Origin: Streptococcus sp. oral taxon 056 str. F0418
GTDB taxonomy: Bacteria; Bacillota; Bacilli; Lactobacillales; Streptococcaceae
DNA: 64,000 nucleotides
Assembly: GCF_000220065.1 (NCBI RefSeq)
Contig: NZ_AFQU01000001.1
Coordinates: forward strand, 806,001 to 870,000
Direction of reading: 5' to 3'
Positions 27,500 to 35,617 of the stretch are shown here, one piece after another. The notes beneath the pieces were generated by a model. The model saw only the letters and a list, made by a program, of their open reading frames with translations. It had not been told where the DNA came from and ran no database searches. The stretch's first letter is position 1. Each line of letters begins with the position of its first letter. Made by a program: the position numbers and the translations under genes.

Positions 27500-27895
27500 T
27501 TACTTGAAACGAACACCATTTTCTTTCAATTTCTTAATTGTAGCTGGCCCAATTCCTTTTAATGTAAGAAGTTCTTTTTCTGTCCAATTTTTAAAATCAG
27601 CAACAGATTTAATCCCTTCATCATAAAAGGTCTTTGCACGCTCAAGTGAAAGCCCTCCAAGACTCTCAGCAAAATCTTCTACAGAGCCCGTAGTCTTTTG
27701 TACTTTTTCTTTTGTAGTTTTCACCACTTGCTCTACCTTTTGAGAAACAGCTTTACCTACTTCCTGAGCAGCTTTCTCAGTGTGTTTAATCACTTTCGTA
27801 GTATCTTCCAATACCTTTGTTACAGAACTTGAAAAAGCCCCTGAACGACGAAGGATATTACGTAATTGTTTTTTTCGATTAACTTTCTTTGCCAT
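27500..27895 (-). CDS. Helix-hairpin-helix protein of unknown function
   Basis: 131 residues: very basic N-terminus (MAKKVNRKKQLRNILRR), a long helical, probably coiled middle (about 25-80, KVIKHTEKAAQEVGKAVSQK), and a C-terminal helix-hairpin-helix, LLTLKGIGPATIKKLKENG (about 108-126), a DNA-backbone binding motif as in RuvA or NAD-ligase. I do not recognise a named family. It looks like a small DNA-binding or nucleoid-associated protein; inference only. Monocistronic. Confidence 0.75.
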   Translation of the reverse strand: MAKKVNRKKQLRNILRRSGAFSSSVTKVLEDTTKVIKHTEKAAQEVGKAVSQKVEQVVKTTKEKVQKTTGSVEDFAESLGGLSLERAKTFYDEGIKSVADFKNWTEKELLTLKGIGPATIKKLKENGVRFK

Positions 27896-28161
27896 GATAA
27901 AATCCTTTCACTAAAAAATCCCCGTTGTAACAAGGACCTATAGAAGTATTTTATCAATATTTCCACAAAAAATCCAGATAATAGAGCAAAATATAATTAA
28001 AAATTTCTTTAAAAGTGTCTCGCACCGCTTACTTCTTCACATTTTTTGATGCGATAACAATCTATATACAAATTTGATTCACATTAAAACTTAAAGAAGA
28101 AAATTCAATGAATTCTAAAAGCTAGTGTAACAGCGAGCTCTTCAGCTGTATTGACCATTCA

Positions 28162-28461
28162 ATTATAGCTACACTTACAGTTATCTTGGCTATCGATCTT
28201 GCGACTTTATGAGCCACTTGCTCTCTGCAAAATTGGAAAATCAAACACACTATAATTGATGGGCGTAGCCTCTATTTTGGCGATACAGCTACACAATTAT
28301 TTGGCAATTATATCAAATAATTCTTGCCCGCTATTTTTACATTCGCTATTTATTCATTCTGGTTAAATATTAAAATAGGGCAATAGATCGCAAAAACACA
28401 TTCCTCAGGCATCATTAAAAGGGACCATATACATATCTCTACCAAGCCCCTTTTATTTTGA
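28162..28461 (+). pseudogene. DUF898 membrane protein, decayed remnant
   Basis: One + strand frame reads through several stops as NWKIKHTIIDGRSLYFGDTA, TQLFGNYIK, then FTFAIYSFWLNIKIGQ and IAKTH. This is the DUF898 repeat (…HTxIDGRxLxFxGTxxQLFGNYIKW…). No intact start or full frame survives. The rest of the gap 27896-28465 has no other coding signal. Confidence 0.65.
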
Positions 28462-28465
28462 TTCA

Positions 28466-28720
28466 CTAATAATTTCTCTCTCCCAAAAGTCCGTCTGGCA
28501 GGTCGTGGAAACCTTTGCCTTCCTGATAATTGGCGAATTTCCCTAAAAGAAACTGGTAGGCATCGAGACGGCTTTCATAGCGAATGGCTGCTTCCTTGGC
28601 CCGCTCGTCCTGGTCCGCCTCGTAGACCGCCTGGCTCTCCTTGAGGGCCATCTCGTTAATCATGACCTGGGTCTTGACCCAAGCTTCAAAGTCTTGTAAA
28701 AATTCCTGTTCGTAGCTCAT
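28466..28720 (-). CDS. DUF1912 family protein
   Basis: 84 residues, MSYEQEFLQDFEAWVKTQVM onward, acidic and helical; DUF1912, unknown function. ATG 28720 is chosen because the upstream in-frame GTG is part of the GAAAGTGAG ribosome site. Third gene of the DUF1858-DUF438-DUF1912 operon, 26 bases after DUF438. Confidence 0.8.
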   Translation of the reverse strand: MSYEQEFLQDFEAWVKTQVMINEMALKESQAVYEADQDERAKEAAIRYESRLDAYQFLLGKFANYQEGKGFHDLPDGLLGERNY

Positions 28721-28746
28721 TTTTCTCACTTTCTAACTGCAAATAC

Positions 28747-30108
28747 CTAGTCCAAATCTCGGTAAAAATCACTGTCAATATCACGGAAGGGCTGAATATC
28801 CTGCACATACTCCAGCACCCCCTGAAATTCACCGGCCTCATCCCGCACCGCTGCATAGGTCACATGGACAAACTTGCTCCGCGATTCCGAATTGAACCAC
28901 ATCTCAAACTTGTCCCGCTCTCCCTCACGCAGAGCCTTGAAAATCCGCCGCACCTTGTTCAAAAACTTGGGCGGGTGACAGAGCTCGACATTGCGTCCTA
29001 TCTGGGAAGGCGTCCGCTTGAAAATCATCTCATCTGCCGGCACACTGTCATTATAATACTGGAAAATATCGTCCTTATTGACAAAGGTAATCTCCATGGG
29101 CAGATGGTCCAAAATCAGATTGGCCTCCGCCACCGACAGATAGCCATGGCCAAAAGGCTGCTGGGAGTCCCGATTAAAGGCTTGCTCCTTCTTTTCCTTA
29201 GGCTTAAAGGAAATGGTGACCTGACCATCTGGTGTATCAATGACCTGCTGAAACCTGCCATCACTAGTCTGCTCTGTGCTGGCTGACGCTTCGCTTCCCT
29301 CATTAGCAGCATTCCTAGCTTTCTCCTCCGAGAATGAATGTCGCGCAGGAATCCATTTCTCCGTTGGCTTGATGATGGCATAGCCATAAGCATCGCTCTC
29401 CTCAGCAATCTTGAGCCAATCATCCTGATGAAAGGACTCGAGGAGAATCATGAGAAGGATAGACTCTTCCTTGAAAATCATAGCTTCAAACTCAGCAGCA
29501 AAGGTCTCAAACTTGTCCTTGACTTCTTGAATCGAAGTATCCGGTAGCTGCTCTGCAGTAATCTTAGCCTCTTGGAAAAGGTCACGAATCTGGTCATCTA
29601 CCCCCCACATGACCTTGGGTGGCGAATCATGACCATAGCTCTCCATGATAGGAAACATGAGCTCTTCCTTGCGCTGATAGTGGACATCAAACTGCCCTAC
29701 CAAACCCAGCTGGCGCTGGAGTCCCTTGCAGATTTCAGGAAGAAGCTCCTCATCTTCTGTGCTTTCATAGGTGGATAGGAGTCTGCGAACCCGCATGAGG
29801 GCCGCCCGCAAGGCTAGATTTTCCTGCTTGAAGACCTGTACCGGATGGCCTGGATGGTCGGTATCAGCCACCTCCACATTCTGAATAGCACCTTTAAAGA
29901 GGTTGGCATGGACATTGCAGAGGGACATGACATCTTCGAAGGTCACTCCCGTATCTGAGTTCATTAGCTCATGCTCCATCAGGCTGATTTCGATAGCGGA
30001 CACACCAGCAAAGTGTTCATTGAAAAGGTCCTGCACAGACTCTGCAGAAGCTCCATTATGTAAATCCAGCAAGATAGACTTGAGGACCTCAATGCGTTCA
30101 GTAGCCAT
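28747..30108 (-). CDS. DUF438 / hemerythrin-like / PAS protein
   Basis: 453 residues in three parts: N-terminal DUF438 (about 1-95), a hemerythrin-type four-helix region with metal ligands in DTDHPGHPVQVFKQEN, FDVHYQRKEELMFPIMESYG and EFEAMIFKEESILL, and a C-terminal PAS-like domain (about 330-450, MEITFVNKDDIFQYYNDS). Architecture suggests an iron-containing sensor or handler of NO/O2. Translationally close to DUF1858 (2-base gap), a constant partner of such proteins. Confidence 0.87.
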   Translation of the reverse strand: MATERIEVLKSILLDLHNGASAESVQDLFNEHFAGVSAIEISLMEHELMNSDTGVTFEDVMSLCNVHANLFKGAIQNVEVADTDHPGHPVQVFKQENLALRAALMRVRRLLSTYESTEDEELLPEICKGLQRQLGLVGQFDVHYQRKEELMFPIMESYGHDSPPKVMWGVDDQIRDLFQEAKITAEQLPDTSIQEVKDKFETFAAEFEAMIFKEESILLMILLESFHQDDWLKIAEESDAYGYAIIKPTEKWIPARHSFSEEKARNAANEGSEASASTEQTSDGRFQQVIDTPDGQVTISFKPKEKKEQAFNRDSQQPFGHGYLSVAEANLILDHLPMEITFVNKDDIFQYYNDSVPADEMIFKRTPSQIGRNVELCHPPKFLNKVRRIFKALREGERDKFEMWFNSESRSKFVHVTYAAVRDEAGEFQGVLEYVQDIQPFRDIDSDFYRDLD

Positions 30109-30110
30109 TT

Positions 30111-30341
30111 CTAAATCCCCACCACTTCATAGCCGTTTAATTCCAAAGTTTGCTTGATTTTATTAAGTTCAATGCCATTCATACCAGCACCTTTTTTGAT
30201 AGAAACCACGCGTCCGACTGTATTGCGCATGACTGGATTAGCCAGAGGTGTAAAGCCTAATTCTACCAAGACATCCAAAACCTCAGGATGTTTCTCAATT
30301 ACTTCTGCCACTGGGATAGACAAATCAATCATGTTATCCAT
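30111..30341 (-). CDS. DUF1858 domain protein
   Basis: 76 residues from ATG 30341 behind GAGGTGG. MIDLSIPVAEVIEKHPEVLD, then LGFTPLANPVMRNTVGRVVS is the DUF1858 signature, a domain often found with DUF438/hemerythrin proteins and with ScdA/YtfE-like repair factors for NO-damaged Fe-S clusters. First gene of the operon; its promoter is enclosed in an inverted repeat. Confidence 0.85.
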   Translation of the reverse strand: MDNMIDLSIPVAEVIEKHPEVLDVLVELGFTPLANPVMRNTVGRVVSIKKGAGMNGIELNKIKQTLELNGYEVVGI

Positions 30342-30355
30342 ATAAACCACCTCAT

Positions 30356-30386
30356 ATCTTTTTTACAATTATATCATAAAAAAGAT
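30356..30386 (-). promoter_or_regulatory. Promoter -10 inside a perfect 10-bp inverted repeat
   Basis: Arms ATCTTTTTTA (30356-30365) and TAAAAAAGAT (30377-30386) flank the minus-strand extended -10 TGATATAAT (30376-30368). A dimeric repressor bound here would occlude the promoter of DUF1858-DUF438-DUF1912. Confidence 0.6.
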
Positions 30387-30477
30387 ACCAAACTCGAGGT
30401 AAAATAAAAAGCAGGAAAGAATTTTATCACTCCTGCTTTACTACTCATCTCATTTTATTTTCTTGTAGATAAAAGGC

Positions 30478-30696
30478 ACATCATATACATATGACTGTCA
30501 GACTGAAGAAAAAGTCCATTTTGGACGATTTTCTTCAGTCTTTTTTTAAAAGTAGAGAAAGTGAAAAACTCTTACGAATAGCGCTACATCAGCATTGCTA
30601 GGAGTTTTCACTATATGGTATCCGACCTACAAAATGGCAATATTTCTATTGCTGGTAGGGTTTGTCTACATTCTGACATCATATACATATGACTGT
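30478..30696. repeat. Structured non-coding element bounded by 21-bp direct repeats
   Basis: The two ends (30478-30498 and 30676-30696) are an identical 21-bp sequence containing CATATACATATGACTGT. Between them lie three hairpins: GACTGAAGAAAA/TTTTCTTCAGTC with T7 (30500-30547), AGTGAAAAACTC/GAGTTTTCACT, and CCTAC..GCAATA/TATTGC..GTAGG. No open frame. It fills most of the gap between DUF1858 and rlmD. Confidence 0.6.
30500..30547 (+). terminator. Strong hairpin with T7 tract
   Basis: AGACTGAAGAAAA...TTTTCTTCAGTCT then TTTTTT; acts on the + strand, though no + strand gene precedes it. Confidence 0.6.
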
Positions 30697-30730
30697 TTCT
30701 TTGATTCCTTCAAGCTTTTTTCCTAAAATA

Positions 30731-32092
30731 TTAACACTTATCTTTCTTAACCAATTTCACCACTGCCTCGGTCCGAGCAGTATGCGGAAACATATCAACC
30801 GACTGGATATAGTGGACATCGTAGACCTGACAGAGCTTGACCAAATCCCGAGCCAGAGTCGAGACATTGCAGGAAACGTAGACCATCTTCTCAGGTGCAT
30901 AGCGGACAATTGTCTCTACTAGCTTATCATCCAGACCTGTTCGCGGCGGATCGACAATCAAGGCATTCGCCCGATAGCCATCAGCATACCAGCGAGGAAT
31001 AATCTCCTCTGCCGTTCCAGCCTCGTAGAGTGTATTGTCAAAGCCCATTCTTTTTGCATTGCGCTTAGCGTCTTCAATAGCCTCAGGGATGATGTCCATA
31101 CCCCTCAGAGACTTGACCCGTCTAGCAAAGGCAAAGCCGATGGTCCCCACTCCGCAATAGGCATCAATCAAATGGTCTTCTTCCGTTACATCCAGCGCCT
31201 TAACCGCCTCCCCGTAGAGCACCTCTGTCTGCTCAGGGTTGAGCTGATAAAAAGCCCGAGGCGACAGGGAGAACCCATAGTCCAGTACTCCTTCTTGGAT
31301 AGCCTCCTTGCCCCAGATAATCTCTGTCTTATCCCCGTAAACCTCACTGGACTTGCTTGTATGATAATTGACTGCCACTGTCTCCAGCTCTGGAAATTCA
31401 GCCACCAGATCTCGAACGACTGGAGAAAAGTCCAGCTTACGCCCCGTCACAAAAATCATCTGCACCTGACCTGTCTTTCTGGCCCTGCGAATCATGACCG
31501 TGCGTACTCCAGCAGTCTTTCTCTCATCATAGATGGGCAGCCTGTACTTGCCTAAAAGTCGAGCCACCTTATTTATGATCTGTTGCGTCACCTTGTCCTG
31601 AACCAGACAGTTTTTCAGCGAGACCAGATAGTGAGAATTCTGGGCATAAAGCCCCGCCTTGACCTCATCCTTGAACTTCCGAGTCTGAAACTGCAACTTG
31701 GCCCGATAATAGAGTGGCTCCTGCATACCAATGGTCGGACGAATCACATAGTTTTCGTAGCCAGCTGGCGCAAACTTTTTCAAGGCCTGACGCAGCAAAT
31801 CTTCCTTAAACTCCAACTGCTTGTCATAGTGGAGGTGCATGATTTGACAGCCCCCGCAGCTATCATAAATCTCACAAGGCGCTTCCACCCGAAATTTAGA
31901 CCGCTTGTTGATGGTCAAGAGCTTGGCCTCGATGAAATTACGCTGAACTCTAGTCACCTGACAGTAGACTTCCTCACCTTTCAAAGCCCCTGGCACAAAA
32001 ACCAGCGTTTTCTTATAAAATCCAATCCCTTCACCATTAATCCCCATTTTCTTAATTTTCAAAGGGATTCTTTGCTTCACTTTCACATTCAT
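30731..32092 (-). CDS. rlmD: 23S rRNA (uracil-5-)-methyltransferase, RlmD/RlmCD type
   Basis: TrmA/RumA family enzyme, 453 residues, making m5U in 23S rRNA. N-terminal TRAM domain (about 1-55), Fe-S-type cysteines [18 protein letters not shown] motif [15 protein letters not shown], and catalytic VDPPRTGLD and [14 protein letters not shown] single Firmicute enzyme of this type can modify both U747 and U1939. TGGTATAAT ends 6 bases before the ATG without a ribosome site, predicting a leaderless mRNA. Confidence 0.92.
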   Translation of the reverse strand: MNVKVKQRIPLKIKKMGINGEGIGFYKKTLVFVPGALKGEEVYCQVTRVQRNFIEAKLLTINKRSKFRVEAPCEIYDSCGGCQIMHLHYDKQLEFKEDLLRQALKKFAPAGYENYVIRPTIGMQEPLYYRAKLQFQTRKFKDEVKAGLYAQNSHYLVSLKNCLVQDKVTQQIINKVARLLGKYRLPIYDERKTAGVRTVMIRRARKTGQVQMIFVTGRKLDFSPVVRDLVAEFPELETVAVNYHTSKSSEVYGDKTEIIWGKEAIQEGVLDYGFSLSPRAFYQLNPEQTEVLYGEAVKALDVTEEDHLIDAYCGVGTIGFAFARRVKSLRGMDIIPEAIEDAKRNAKRMGFDNTLYEAGTAEEIIPRWYADGYRANALIVDPPRTGLDDKLVETIVRYAPEKMVYVSCNVSTLARDLVKLCQVYDVHYIQSVDMFPHTARTEAVVKLVKKDKC

Positions 32093-32098
32093 GCTTCT

Positions 32099-32141
32099 AT
32101 TATACCATGCTGCCTCGTATTAGTTGAGAATATGTTACAAT
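32099..32141. promoter_or_regulatory. Back-to-back leaderless promoters (rlmD / APH-like gene)
   Basis: Minus strand TGGTATAAT (TATAAT 32104-32099) then AGAAGC and the rlmD ATG; plus strand TGTTACAAT (TACAAT 32136-32141) then AAAAGT and ATG at 32148. Both transcripts would begin at the start codon. Confidence 0.6.
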
Positions 32142-32147
32142 AAAAGT

Positions 32148-32924
32148 ATGAATACAGAAAAAATATCCCTTCCACTAGCACATTTCCCTGACCAAATACG
32201 AACATATCTAGAGGGAGCTAATTTTTACGACAGCTCCTCACATTCTGCTGCCAGTGTTTTCTATGCCGATACGGGCTATTATTTGAAAATCGATCAAAAA
32301 GGCCAGTTAGCCCAAGAAGCCACACTTGCCAAATGGTTTGAAAAGCAAGGACTCGGTGTACCTGTCATTCACTACCTGACAGCAGATAAAGACTACCTAC
32401 TAACAAAAGAAGCTGAGGGCAAGGACGCCCTAGCCTTTCTCCAACAGCCCGAAGAACTTTGCCAAACGATGGCTGTCGCGCTCAGAAAACTTCACAGCCT
32501 CCAACCCCAGCATTTTCCAATCCAGCATCACCTTCAGCACTATAAAAAGCTAGCAGAGGAAAATTACCATAAAGGTTGTTTTTATCAAAAAGCTTTACTG
32601 CCTCAATTTCATATCCAAAGCCGTGAGGAAGCCTACCAGCTTATCCAAGAGCAGGGACAGCTACTGACGGCGGACGCCTTGATCCACGGAGATGCCTGCT
32701 TGCCTAATTTCATTCTGAAAGACGCTTCAACCTTCTCCTGCTTTATAGATGTTGGTCTCGCTGGCCTTAGCGATCGCCACATTGATCTTTACTGGGCCAT
32801 CTGGTCTCTTACTTATAATTTATCTGACCCCCAATACGCAGAGCTCTTTCTTGACTACTATGGCCGGAAAGATGTTGATACAGACAAACTGCGCTTGATA
32901 GCTGCCTTTGAAGTATTTGGCTAA
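32148..32924 (+). CDS. Aminoglycoside 3'-phosphotransferase-like kinase
   Basis: 258-residue APH-fold phosphotransferase. ATP-binding Lys region [20 protein letters not shown], catalytic loop [13 protein letters not shown] (HGDxxxxN) and metal-binding [19 protein letters not shown] are all present, as in APH(3'). It is a chromosomal gene of the mitis group beside recX, and whether it confers any aminoglycoside resistance is unknown. Leaderless start predicted. Confidence 0.87.
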   Translation: MNTEKISLPLAHFPDQIRTYLEGANFYDSSSHSAASVFYADTGYYLKIDQKGQLAQEATLAKWFEKQGLGVPVIHYLTADKDYLLTKEAEGKDALAFLQQPEELCQTMAVALRKLHSLQPQHFPIQHHLQHYKKLAEENYHKGCFYQKALLPQFHIQSREEAYQLIQEQGQLLTADALIHGDACLPNFILKDASTFSCFIDVGLAGLSDRHIDLYWAIWSLTYNLSDPQYAELFLDYYGRKDVDTDKLRLIAAFEVFG

Positions 32925-32950
32925 AAGAAAGGATTCTACCAAAATCACCT

Positions 32951-33726
32951 ATGAAAATCACAAAAATCGAAAAGAAAAAAGACTCTACCTCTTGGAGCTG
33001 GACGACAGTGAAAAACTCTATATCACAGAAGACACCATCGTCCGCTTCATGCTGTCCAAAGGAATGGAAATCACAGAGCAGGAGCTATCAGAAATTCAAG
33101 ACTACGCACAATTTTCCTACGGAAAAAATCTAGCCCTCTATCATCTCTCCTTCAAGCAAAGAACTGCCAAGGAAGTTAAAGACTACTTAACGCAGCACGA
33201 CATCCAACCAGAAATCATCAGCCAGGTCTTGGATAATCTGAAAAAGGATAATTGGATTAACGACAGAAAATATACGAACTATTTTATCCAATCCAATCTT
33301 CTCACTGGTGACAAAGGCGCTTTTGTTCTCAAGCAAAAGCTCACGCAAAAAGGAATTTCTAGCGCTATTATAGAAGAAGAATTAAGCCAGTTTGATTTTA
33401 CTGAATTAACAGATAAAGTAGCAGAAAAGTTGCTCAAAAAATACCAGGGAAAACTGCCTAGAAAGGCGTTACAAGATAAAATACTCCAAGCTCTTATAAA
33501 CAAAGGATTCTCTCATAACCAATCAAAAATAGCTTTCCAGCATCTAGAGTTCGAAGAAGACGAAGAAATACAGCAGGAATTACTCTATAAAGAAATAGAC
33601 AAGCAATATCGAAAGTATTCAAAAAAGTACGAAGGTTATGACTTAAAGCAACGATTAACCCAAGCTTTAGCCCGTAAAGGGTTTGATTATTCAGACATTA
33701 GCAGCGCCTTGAGAGAATATCTCTAA
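32951..33726 (+). pseudogene. recX: RecX, RecA regulator, 5' frameshift
   Basis: Helical-repeat protein that inhibits RecA filament growth. ATG 32951 reads [10 protein letters not shown] then loses frame at a run of six A (32975-32980); seven give [20 protein letters not shown] and a 258-codon gene, the usual streptococcal length. The body is intact: [24 protein letters not shown] repeat, [12 protein letters not shown], and C-terminal [19 protein letters not shown]. An in-frame ORF could start upstream at 32908, but its first 25 residues are not RecX. Confidence 0.87.
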
Positions 33727-33766
33727 AAAGATTTAAAGAAAACTGAGAATTTTTTTAAAATTATGG

Positions 33767-33772
33767 TATAAT
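33767..33772 (+). promoter_or_regulatory. Extended -10 of ntdP
   Basis: TGGTATAAT, about 43 bases before the ATG. Confidence 0.55.
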
Positions 33773-33814
33773 AGAAGATGAGAAACTTTAAAAATTGTAG
33801 AAAGTTGGTATAAA

Positions 33815-34348
33815 ATGAGACTTCCAAAAGAAGGCGACTTTATTACAATTCAAAGTTATAAGCATGATGGTAGTTTGCACCGTACTTGGCGCGATACCAT
33901 GGTACTAAAAACAACAGAGAATGCGATTATTGGTGTTAATGACCATACACTTGTCACCGAAAGTGATGGAAGACGCTGGGTAACACGCGAGCCAGCCATC
34001 GTATATTTTCACAGAAAATATTGGTTTAACATCATTGCAATGATCCGAGAAAATGGAACATCATACTACTGCAATCTAGCGAGCCCATACTACCTAGATA
34101 GCGAAGCATTGAAATACATTGACTACGATCTTGATGTGAAAGTTTTTGCTGACGGAGAGAAACGACTCCTTGATGTCGATGAATACGAGCGTCATAAGCG
34201 CAAGATGAATTATTCCGATGATTTAGACTATATTCTTAAAGAAAATGTCAAAATCCTTGTTGACTGGATCAATCAAGAACGAGGACCATTTTCGCAAGCA
34301 TATGTTAATATTTGGTACAAACGCTATTTAGAACTAAAGAATCGCTAA
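33815..34348 (+). CDS. ntdP: Nucleoside tri/diphosphatase Ntdp (DUF402)
   Basis: 177-residue DUF402 protein; the S. aureus homologue hydrolyses nucleoside tri- and diphosphates in a Mn-dependent manner. Visible family features: [60 protein letters not shown] and [20 protein letters not shown] with the acidic metal ligands. Monocistronic: own -10 upstream and AAAAGAGC-tcct-GCTCTTTTT terminator after it. Confidence 0.9.
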   Translation: MRLPKEGDFITIQSYKHDGSLHRTWRDTMVLKTTENAIIGVNDHTLVTESDGRRWVTREPAIVYFHRKYWFNIIAMIRENGTSYYCNLASPYYLDSEALKYIDYDLDVKVFADGEKRLLDVDEYERHKRKMNYSDDLDYILKENVKILVDWINQERGPFSQAYVNIWYKRYLELKNR

Positions 34349-34355
34349 AGTTGTC

Positions 34356-34380
34356 AAAAGAGCTCCTGCTCTTTTTCTTT
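34356..34380 (+). terminator. Terminator of ntdP
   Basis: AAAAGAGC-tcct-GCTCTTTTTCTTTT. Confidence 0.85.
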
Positions 34381-34466
34381 TACAAAAATAACATTTCATT
34401 TTCTTGCAATCTTGTCATTTTTCAAGTATCATATAAAAAACAAGCAAATGAAAGGAGAAAGTAAAA

Positions 34467-34784
34467 ATGGCCTTTACAAATACTCGTGGTCGTTATGCAA
34501 GCTTTGGAATCGTAACCAGCTTACCTGATGAAATCATTGATACCTTTTGGTATATTATAGATAATTTTCTAAAAGATACATTTCCACTAGATAATCTTAT
34601 TCAGTTTGAACTACTAAACAATAATGGAAAAATCACCTATCGATTTTCCGAAGCGAAACTCAAGACACAAATTTCCTTTGATTTCACACATCACTTCAAC
34701 CCTTTCTATCCCAGAACAATTTATATAACAGATAATAATGGAAAAGAAACAATAATGTTAGCTGACGAATATTCAATAATATAA
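34467..34784 (+). CDS. DUF960 family protein
   Basis: 105 residues, MAFTNTRGRYASFGIVTSLP then DEIIDTFWYIID; DUF960 (staphylococcal SAV1754-like) with unknown function. Own promoter (TTGCAA-17-TATCAT near 34406-34434) and GAAAGGAG ribosome site. Last intact gene before the IS cluster. Confidence 0.87.
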   Translation: MAFTNTRGRYASFGIVTSLPDEIIDTFWYIIDNFLKDTFPLDNLIQFELLNNNGKITYRFSEAKLKTQISFDFTHHFNPFYPRTIYITDNNGKETIMLADEYSII

Positions 34785-34829
34785 GGAAATTACCGTCGAT
34801 AAAAAAGATTATATAAGTTCTCTCATAGA

Positions 34830-34877
34830 GTTCTATAATATCTATAGTGAATAAAGTCACTGTAGAAATTATAGAGC
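34830..34877. repeat. Long imperfect inverted repeat
   Basis: Two 21-bp arms (34830-34850 and 34857-34877) with three mismatches around ATAAAG; core CTATAGTGA/TCACTGTAG. Lies in gene-free DNA (34785-35099) before IS remnants; possibly an old IS end or MITE. Confidence 0.5.
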
Positions 34878-35099
34878 CTATTTTAATGTGAAAAAGCCAT
34901 AATACAAACAATGAAACATTCATAAAAAAACAATTTAAAATAAATAAATAAATTTTATAGCTAAGCAACTCAGAATTAAAGAGTAAATCCTTATTATATT
35001 GAATGCTAGAATACAAAAAATAATTAGTAACTAAGGTTATTTATTATCAAAGTGTCACAACAATCATGTAAATAGAGAGCTTAATGACCGCAAGTCTTT

Positions 35100-35530
35100 A
35101 AAGCTTCTCGTCACCGATTTAGCTTACATTCTAGTTTGGTGAGCGCTGGGCCCATGTTTGTTTCATTATCAATCTCTATAATCGCGAAATCATAGGGCTA
35201 CCACGAGACAGCTGACTTAGTCAAAGAAGCCTTCCAAAGCATTCCATACGCTTTGATTAAGGTCCATCTCTTTCATTTTGATAGAGGAGAAAATTTTGAC
35301 AACACTTTGATTGACGAGATGCTTCAAGCTTTCAATATCACTTGTTCACTGAGCTAACCTGGTTGTTCATATGACAATGCCGTAGCTGAAAGTACTGATC
35401 GTGCTCTAAAGAGTGAATTCATTCACCAAGAAAGTTCTCAGTTTTTGGAAGAATTAGCCTTGAAACCAAAAGATCATGTCCACTGGTAGAATGCCGTCTG
35501 CATCTATAGCAGGCTCGAGTATCAAATATC
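35100..35530 (+). pseudogene. IS3-family transposase (orfB, DDE) remnant
   Basis: With one frameshift and two stops the + strand reads ERWAHVCFIINLYNREIIG, ADLVKEAFQSIPYALIKVHL, FHFDRGENFDNTLIDEMLQA and YDNAVAESTDRALKSEFIHQ. This is the rve catalytic core of an IS3/IS150-type transposase. Both ends of the element are lost. Confidence 0.82.
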
Positions 35531-35617
35531 TATAACGAGAAGAAGAATTACTTAAATAAAAATAGAACTTATAAATTTTGTACAGTAAAACCTTTTCACA
35601 TCATTAGAAAGAAACTC

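Noticed and set aside
27896..28161. CRISPR array or other repeat in the AT-rich gap
   Set aside because: No regularly spaced repeats here or anywhere in the window, and no cas genes.
32908..32950. Upstream extension of recX in the intact frame (start near 32908)
   Set aside because: Its first residues are not RecX-like and overlap the end of the APH-like gene; the family start is the out-of-frame ATG at 32951.
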